Assembly (NCBI GenBank): GCA_000231825.2
Contig: JH720311.1
Span: 248,787-278,803 of the forward strand
DNA from: Tetrahymena elliotti 4EA
Lineage: Eukaryota > Ciliophora > Oligohymenophorea > Hymenostomatida > Tetrahymenidae
DNA length: 30,017 nucleotides
Direction of reading: 5' to 3'
Shown here one piece after another: positions 23,579-30,017 of the stretch. The notes under the pieces were generated by a model. It saw only the letters and a program-made list of their open reading frames with translations. It was not told the DNA's origin and searched no databases. Position 1 is the first letter of the stretch; each line of letters begins with the position of its first letter. Position numbers and translations under genes: made by a program.

Positions 23579-26014
23579 TCAAATATAGAAAAGACTGTTT
23601 GTGAGATTTTCATTTGCTACATCTTAAATAGTATCACTAACAAATTTAGCGAGTTTTTCTGCATACTTCATAGCTGCAGGTACTCTAATAGGTCCTTACC
23701 AGTTATAGTAATTAAAGGTTTAGTAGTATGTTAATTACCAGATTTAGTCTTCCTTCAAATTAGTGTTGTTGAACAAGCAAGTGTACTTAGTAGGAGTACA
23801 GACACCAGTATTACAGTTTTGAGCTGCCATAAAGAATTCAAAATTGTTATGAACTACCTGGGAGGCTACAATAGTACCAGAGGCTGGATTTGAAACCTCA
23901 GATGAACCACCTTAAGGTTGTTAGTAGAACTTTTATCTAATTTTTCTATTCACCTAGAAAAATGCAAGGCGGGGACAGTATCCAGCTTTAACGCCAGTGA
24001 AACCTTTTTAGATAGCATTTATTTCTAAGGAGAAGCTTTGCTGAATTTAACCCTCACCAAGTCCTTATCTGTAAACTATAATTTCTTCAGGTAAACTATT
24101 GGTATTCTTTAAATATGCCTTGACTGCATTAGTAATAATTTTGGATAAAGTTGGGAGAGCAGTATCTTTATCATTTCTAATATCAACATCACTAAAATAT
24201 TTAGTGAAGTCTGAGTTGATAGAAGCAGCAACACCAACAACTTGTTGATTTCTTATTCTTTTCATGCTTGTTTCTATACCTATAATCATAGTATTTTTGT
24301 TAATTCCAGTAGGATTTTAGACTTACCATATTTTCTTCCCAAGCTTGGAAGAAATCTGTAAAGCAATCTTAGAGGCTATGCTCATAGTATTCTTTTAATT
24401 ATTTTTCTTTCCAAGCGATTTTGGAATTATGTGCTGAGATTCAATACCTGCTCCATCTTTCGAAGTCAAAAATTTCTTCATCTCAGAGTAAAACATGCCT
24501 GAGACTTAACCGAAAGTTACAATAAATTAAGGCAAGTTGTTCTGGCTAAAGTCATCATCTAAAGATTATATCCAGTTATTAACCTTCCAATTATTTTATT
24601 TAAGCATGGAAGGCGCGCTAACTTAAATTCCATAGGCTTGACTTGCTTTTTTAAGTGTTTGAACAAAATTTTTGGCCTATTGTTCATCATTTTAATTGTA
24701 GATGAGTGTCCAATCTTTAAATTAAACATTTTCTATTGTAGGAGCTCTCATATCAAAGTTTCCTCGATCAACTTTAGCAAATTAACCTTAGCCAAATGCA
24801 ACTCTAGGAGGATTAAGGACAACAGCATCTATCACATTACTTGTTTGATCTACCTAGATCCCACTAGCTCTAGCCTTATCAGATAAAAATCTGCAATTTT
24901 AGACAGAGTTATTATACCTTTATTAAGGAGTTAGCTTAGTATGATTGGCTACTTGTTTCATAGCAGCAAAGTTTCTACGTTAATCTTCAGTCATACCTGT
25001 CATGTTACATAATTCAGGTATTAAAAAGATTTCTTCAACTTTTTGCACATTAGTATTAGGCTCTCTATACTTTCTTTTATGTATAAGTAAGGGCTGCGTC
25101 ATGTCTCTGATGGTAATACCATATCTTTCCTTGTAATATTAAGCAAAAGAGACCTAAAGATTTGTCTTTTTGTTTAAAAAAGTTGATAAGGGGTTCTTAG
25201 TTTGATCTACTCTGTCAATCAAATATATTTTGTAATTATTATATTTAGTTATTACTGATTCTCCTGCAATTTAGTTCTCTTTTTCATTCATAAATTGTAA
25301 AGCATTTTCTTTTCTCAAGATTCTGCTAGCATAATCAACCATCAAGAAGCACTTACTCTAGCTAGGAGTAACATTGAAGGTGAAGCCCTTGTAAGCTTCT
25401 AGTATGCTTTCCTTTCCGTCTCTGGATTAGATGACGATATCGCTCTTTTATTTGACATCAAAGAACTTAGATTTGTTACCAATTTCTAAGAAGTTTTCAT
25501 CTCTCATAATAGATTTTAAGATGATGTTCAACAGTTGGTTGACTTAATTACCTTTCTTGTAGTTTACTGAGGTTTTGTCTTAATTTTACGCACTTTCTTC
25601 ATTAACTTCAAAGGTTTTTGTGAGTATTAAACGAATTGAGTAATTTTGGCCATCAACTTTAATAGAGTCTTCATTGATCTGTTTAAGTCTATCTTGATTG
25701 AGCTTTCTCATAGAGAATAAAGAAGTTCCTGAAAAATAGAATCTGCCTATTTTTGATTCAATGTTAACTCTGCCATTTTTAAAAATCTTTTTTCTAAGAT
25801 TTCTGTTATCTTCAGCAATTGGAGGAGTGAAATTTACATTATATTAGTAGCACATGATTTCATCTACAAAATTTTGAGGCTCCTCTGAATCTGAGGACTA
25901 GGGGGCTTCTACTTTCATGGCAAACAGGTTAGTGAGCATCTTGATATTTTTACAGATCCTAGAGATATCTGAATCTGAGGACTTTACTGGTCTTTTAGGT
26001 AAATTTAGTAGCAT
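23579..26014 (-). CDS. TWI: PIWI-family Argonaute, 811 aa, intronless, slicer residues replaced
   Basis: A single frame from ATG (complement of 26012-26014) to TGA (23579-23581) with many TAA/TAG codons as Gln. The layout is PIWI-type: a Ser/Asp-rich N-terminus; the linker segment YKGFTFNVTPSQSKCFLMVD; a PAZ domain containing VITKYNNYKIYLIDRVD and ITIRDMTQPLLI; the highly conserved IPELCNMTGMTEDQRRNF; MID; and a PIWI domain with MIIGIETS, LPEEIIVYRQGLGEGQ and the C-terminal KYAEKLAKF. In active members these three places hold Asp (IGID), Asp (YRDG) and His (YAHKLA). Here they are Glu581, Gln650 and Glu786. The glutamate-finger region (TALPTLSKI) also shows no clear Glu. The protein is otherwise intact, so it probably binds small RNA without cutting. 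Tetrahymena has about a dozen such genes (TWI1-TWI12) acting in DNA elimination and other small-RNA roles. I cannot tell which this is. The C-terminus is Tyr-Ile; many PIWI proteins end in Leu. Confidence 0.95.
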
Positions 26015-26766
26015 TTTTAGGGTTTTGATATTCTTTAATATTTATTATCTAGTTTCTTATTAATACAAATATTTTGTTTTTGATGAAAAATTTTTAAAAG
26101 GTCTACTTACTAAGTAAGATTTAATATCATTCAATTCAGATCAAAGAATAAAAGACTTTTATTTTTGAACAAGATCTTTTTTCTTTTAGGAATACAACCT
26201 ATTAATTTCTGATAAAGATTCCTAAGTCAATATATATAAATGAAAATAATTTTGCTACCACTTAAATACATTGTTAGATCAATTCATTAATTGACAAAAT
26301 GTCAATCTTCATGCTAGTATTTAATAGAAATTACTTCCCATTAATATATCAAATTTTTTATTTGTTAAAAGGATCATCAAACATTAAAAAAATTGTTTGG
26401 ATCATAATCAAGTAAATAATCGAGTTATTCTTCTTTTTTATCGGAATTTATTTATTATAAATTTTTTACTTAATTATGAGATACTTTTTACCTATTTATG
26501 ATACAACTTTTATTTTCGAACAAAGTAATAAAAATTTATTGTTTAAATAGATTTATTTGTTTTTATTTTTTAATTTTATTTTATGAGGAATTTATTGAGT
26601 AGATAGGAGCAGATATTTTTAAATATAACAAAGAGTTTTATTTAAAGAGATTAATGTAGAATATTATTTTCATTTTTATTTTATTTAGAAAGTGAATTCT
26701 TAATTTATTAACAGAAATTATTGCATTTCCTCTAACTATTGAATTTCAAGATTTTATATATTGTCT
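26015..26766. other. Spacer upstream of the PIWI gene
   Basis: About 750 A/T-rich bases between the PIWI start and the Tc1-type remnant. The PIWI promoter should be here. No gene, terminal inverted repeat or named motif was found. Confidence 0.5.
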
Positions 26767-27490
26767 AAAAAAAAAAACCACCTTTAACAGGATAATAAAA
26801 ATAAGATTGAGTCAATTTTTGTAGACATAAAAATGATAAAATTAGAGATTGACAAGAAAGCCTACAAAAATATGGAACAATGATTTAGGTTACTAAAAAG
26901 GTAAAATCCTTATTTATTAGCAGATTTCTGAAAAACAAAAGATAGAATATGTTAATAAAAATCATAAATTACCAAATGGAGATATATTTTTTAGGGATGA
27001 ATCACACTAAATGGCTACAATTTGGAAATATAGTATAAATATAAAAGTGATAGAATATCATATTAATAATAAAAGCAATCGAAATAAGTTAATTTAAATG
27101 CTTGTACTGCTATTTGTAAGAGAAACAAGTCAGATCTCTTTATATTTGATGGAATCATCAATTTTGTCTGATTCATACATAGAATGTATTAAATAATTGA
27201 TTCCTCCCACAAAAGAGTTATCTAAAGAAAAGAAGATTAGATTTGTCTAGGATAATACTAGACCACACATAGTAAAAAATACAATTTAATTTTTAGAGGG
27301 ATTTAATCTCCTTGAAAATCCACCACCGTCACCAGATTTTAACCTGATTGAGATGGTATGGTTAAAGATGAAACTAATATTTAGATTTCTTGTGTTTGAA
27401 AAATATATTTCTACCAAAGAAGAAGGTAAAAATTTATTAAAAAATATTTGGAAATAATATATTGATTAAGAATACAAATTCATGCATTGA
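26767..27490 (+). mobile_element. Tc1/mariner-type transposase remnant
   Basis: From 26837 an open frame of 217 codons runs to TGA 27488-27490. It carries the DDE signature: FFRDESH (first Asp), RFVQDNTRPHIVKNT (second Asp), then PPPSPDFNLIEMVW (Glu). The QDN and SPD.N.IE..W patterns are diagnostic of Tc1/mariner integrases. The second and third catalytic residues are 32 residues apart, against 34 in typical Tc1. Upstream in the same frame, but beyond an in-frame TGA at 26834, a stretch TTFNRIIKIRLSQFLQTQK (about 26777-26833) looks like the end of the usual helix-turn-helix, and RLTRKPTKIW after it like the GRP linker. The N-terminal DNA-binding part is otherwise missing and no start codon suits, so this is a decayed copy. 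Terminal inverted repeats were not found. It lies head-to-head with the PIWI gene. Confidence 0.8.
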
Positions 27491-27930
27491 AAAAACCAAA
27501 ACAAATTTCCAAATAGCACTAAATAATAATGGAGGAATCAAAATAAATTGAAAAATATAAAATATATTATTTAATTTGAAATTGTATTATTCTTGAATAT
27601 CTATTTTATAACTGTATTCTAATTTTTTAATTATCATATAATAAAACTAGACGATTAGATATACCTTTTTAAACAAGAAATTATATGTGCACTGCAGTGA
27701 AAAATTTTTTAATTTTATAAATAAAAAATCAATAAATAATAATTTTTTCATATTTCTAACAATTAAAAAACTCTAATTATTCTATTGGCGTAAATAAATG
27801 CCCTAGGACTATTAATAAACAAAAAATGGCGAATTTTAAATAATATCCCTAATTTGTTAAAAGTATTAATTTTATTCTGATTATGAATAGCACACAATAT
27901 AGAGTATATTTATTTATTTAAAAATTTCAT
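27491..27930. other. Spacer between two transposase remnants
   Basis: About 440 A/T-rich bases with no gene. It separates the 3' ends of two oppositely oriented transposase remnants and may contain their lost terminal sequences. Confidence 0.5.
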
Positions 27931-29325
27931 TCATGTATCAATTTACAACTGATAGAGTTGATATACTTCATCCATATTGCCTTCTTTTTCTGCATCCATT
28001 ATTGTAAAATGATCGATGGCTCTTTCTTTGTATTTTAGTTCATATTATTAGTAAATTTTTTAAATTTCATTAAATCCATTAATGATTTGTTCTTCAGAAA
28101 TAGTTTACCATGCTTTACTTACAAAATTTAGAGGAGATTACCAGTCTAATTTTTTAAAATATCCTTTATCAGTAGTTTCTTGATTATTAAAATACTATTC
28201 TTCTTATAAAATTCTTAACTTAGCTTTAAATACTTTATTAACGGATATATCCATAGTTAAAAATATACTCTTTGTAATGGTTTTAAAAACATTTAATTTA
28301 TCTCTTATTTTTAATATTCCCAATGAATGCTACCACAAGTATCTAAGAAAAGAACATGCCTAGATAATTTATCTTCATTAAGATTTTTTAGTAATATATT
28401 ATCCACCCATACTTGATGTCCTTCTTTATTATTAAAGGCTGATGTTTAATTCCCATAAAATCATATATCACAATCTCTCTTATCTAATCCATTAAAGATA
28501 AACATAGGAGGTAATTTCTTCCCAGTACTCATTCCTGACAATATCGCAGTATAAGAATATTTCATTCCATCATTACTTCTATTTATTAATACAGATTTTG
28601 TTCCTATTTTGGTTATTGTCTAATTTTCTCTAATATCTAACTCCATACGAGTTTCATCATTCATGTTTATCCAGAGAGTTTTATAAGGATTGTTTTTAAA
28701 ATATTATTCTGTTTCATCTTAAAATTCTTTTATGCTTTCTTTTATAATTGAATCATCAATTATATATACTTTATTACCTTTATGCAATGAAAAGTTATTT
28801 CTTTCCATGAAATTTTAGATAAAGCCATGAGAAAACTTACAATCAATTTTAGGAAATTACTTTTTTGTTTCTACAATTAGTCTTTCAATAGTTATTTATT
28901 AGCGTTATTTGTTTGAGGTTTTGATTTTTTCTGACATGAAATGCTCTACGTCTTCATAATGAGGATTTTATCCTCCTCCTGGTAAATTATAAGTTTGTCT
29001 CTAGAGATTCTTTATTAGTACATTTAGCGTATTAAGCAATGATATCTTCTTATTAATCTATCCAATTCCTTACAGTTTTAGGCGGTAGCCTTTCTCTAAA
29101 AGCTACTTCATAAGCGTTATCATCTGGCTTTACCTTTTTAATTTTTCTTACTTGTATTTGAGTGAGTATTTTATTTTTTTAACAATTTTGGTGATCTCAA
29201 CTTCCATCTATTTATTACTTTTTTTCTATATTTTTCAAATGAAATACATTCTTAAACAATCATTCAGGTCTAGGTGTCTTGCTTTATGATTAGGTGATTT
29301 TAAAAAGGGGGAAATTTTGTTACAA
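27931..29325 (-). pseudogene. Broken pogo-like (DDE_1) transposase
   Basis: Read on the minus strand with TGA as the only stop, the protein is recognisable in three frames. The N-terminal part (about 29325-29000) has VRKIKKVKPDDNAYEVAF and LPPKTVRNWIDQQEDIIA, a helix-turn-helix of CENP-B/pogo type. The central part (about 29000-28250) has LPGGGQNPHYEDVE, INMNDETRMELDI (first Asp), AILSGMSTGKKLPPMFIFNG, HQVWVDN and HVLFLDTCGSIH (second Asp). The C-terminal part has MDISVNKVFKAKLR and FVSKAWQTISEEQIINGF, ending at TGA 27931-27933. The lesions are a frameshift near 29000, an in-frame TGA at 28461-28463, a second frameshift near 28250-28300, and two further TGAs in the N-terminal frame. An ATG at 29207 opens only the wrong frame. 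It encodes no functional enzyme as it stands. Family membership is clear from the motifs; terminal repeats were not found. Confidence 0.82.
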
Positions 29326-30017
29326 ATTTATTTGCAATAGTATTCACAAGAGACTAGATTATATATAAAGCAAATTAAATAAACAGAAAATTTATAGAAT
29401 TTATTTTATACATTATTTCAATTATCATCATTAAATAAAGAAAAGTCTTGAAAATCATCAACAAATTGTTATATTTTACTTTAATTATCTTTAAATTTAT
29501 TTTAAATTAAAAAAATAATAAAACATATACAGAATTTTGATTAAGATTGATAAATATGTTTTGACATTCGAATAAAATTTTTATTTTTTTTAGCTTCAAT
29601 ATTAAGATGTAATTTATTGAAGTTTTAACATAAAATAATTGTAATAAATTATTTAATGTGTAATAACCATTAAATTATTTAAAAGAAGCAATTAATTAAT
29701 GCCTGTCATTTCAATATCTAAATGATAATTTAAGCAATCTTTTTACTTACATAAGCTTTGGTCTTATTCTTTAACTACCCACTTCACCAATATTATTGCC
29801 GCTTTTAAAGAATTATAAAATAAATATTGAATCAACAAATATTTAAAAGAATGAGAAAAACATTAAAATTTGAATTAAATCAGAAAAAAACAAATAAGAA
29901 TTAATGAATGAGTGATCAATCGGGCTGAACAAATAATATCAAGTAAACCAACCAAAACGAGTCAGTTACTAAAATGTAAAGTTTTTAAAAATCACATTAT
30001 TCCTCCTTCAAAAATGC
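29326..30017. other. Non-coding right end
   Basis: About 700 A/T-rich bases with no gene, RNA or repeat that I can support. A partial match to the Tetrahymena chromosome breakage sequence at 29944-29953 was considered and rejected. Confidence 0.5.

Noticed and set aside
24638..24886. 82-codon plus-strand frame opposite the PIWI gene
   Set aside because: It is antisense to a clear, conserved PIWI coding region and has no features of its own.
29944..29953. Possible chromosome breakage sequence (TAAACCAACC)
   Set aside because: The first ten bases match the known 15-bp Tetrahymena element, but the next five (AAAAC against CTCTTT-type ending) do not, so it is probably a chance match.

Overview
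The window comes from a ciliate nuclear genome, most likely Tetrahymena or a close relative. It is extremely AT-rich. TAA and TAG are read as glutamine inside every convincing gene, and TGA is the only stop. Genes are split by GT-AG introns, mostly 50-120 nt with a few of about 600 nt. A standard-code ORF scan therefore shows mostly fragments. I rebuilt seven protein genes by reading with TGA as the only stop and checking that intron phases agree.

Layout. 1-1345: tandem repeat array (about 300-330 bp units). 2366-4141 (+): long coiled-coil protein with a short alveolin-like Val/Glu/Lys/Pro motif. 4945-5391 (-): small intronless coiled-coil protein. 7307-8998 (+): proteasome beta-2 (PSMB7-type) subunit in ten exons, one of only 12 nt. 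8999-11266: non-coding, with four degenerate palindromic repeats and tetranucleotide runs. 11267-14311 (-): laforin-type glucan phosphatase in seven exons, with two CBM20 modules and a dual-specificity phosphatase domain. 15700-18414 (-): unrecognised six-exon gene. 18930-22004 (+): OSCA/TMEM63 (CSC1-like) membrane channel in three exons, divergent from the previous gene. 23579-26014 (-): intronless 811-aa PIWI protein. 26767-27490 (+): remnant of a Tc1/mariner-type transposase. 27931-29325 (-): broken pogo-like (DDE_1) transposase. The last 700 bases hold nothing I can support.

The genes do not form one pathway. Most are ordinary housekeeping or cytoskeletal loci, as expected for ciliate chromosomes. 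The most notable are the PIWI protein, whose recognisable slicer residues are all replaced (E581, Q650 and E786 where D, D and H are expected), and the laforin, which has tandem starch-binding modules and a changed active-site loop. Two decayed transposases lie just upstream of the PIWI gene. That may mean the sequence is germline (micronuclear), or simply that remnants persist in the macronuclear assembly. No rRNA, tRNA, CRISPR or telomere was seen.
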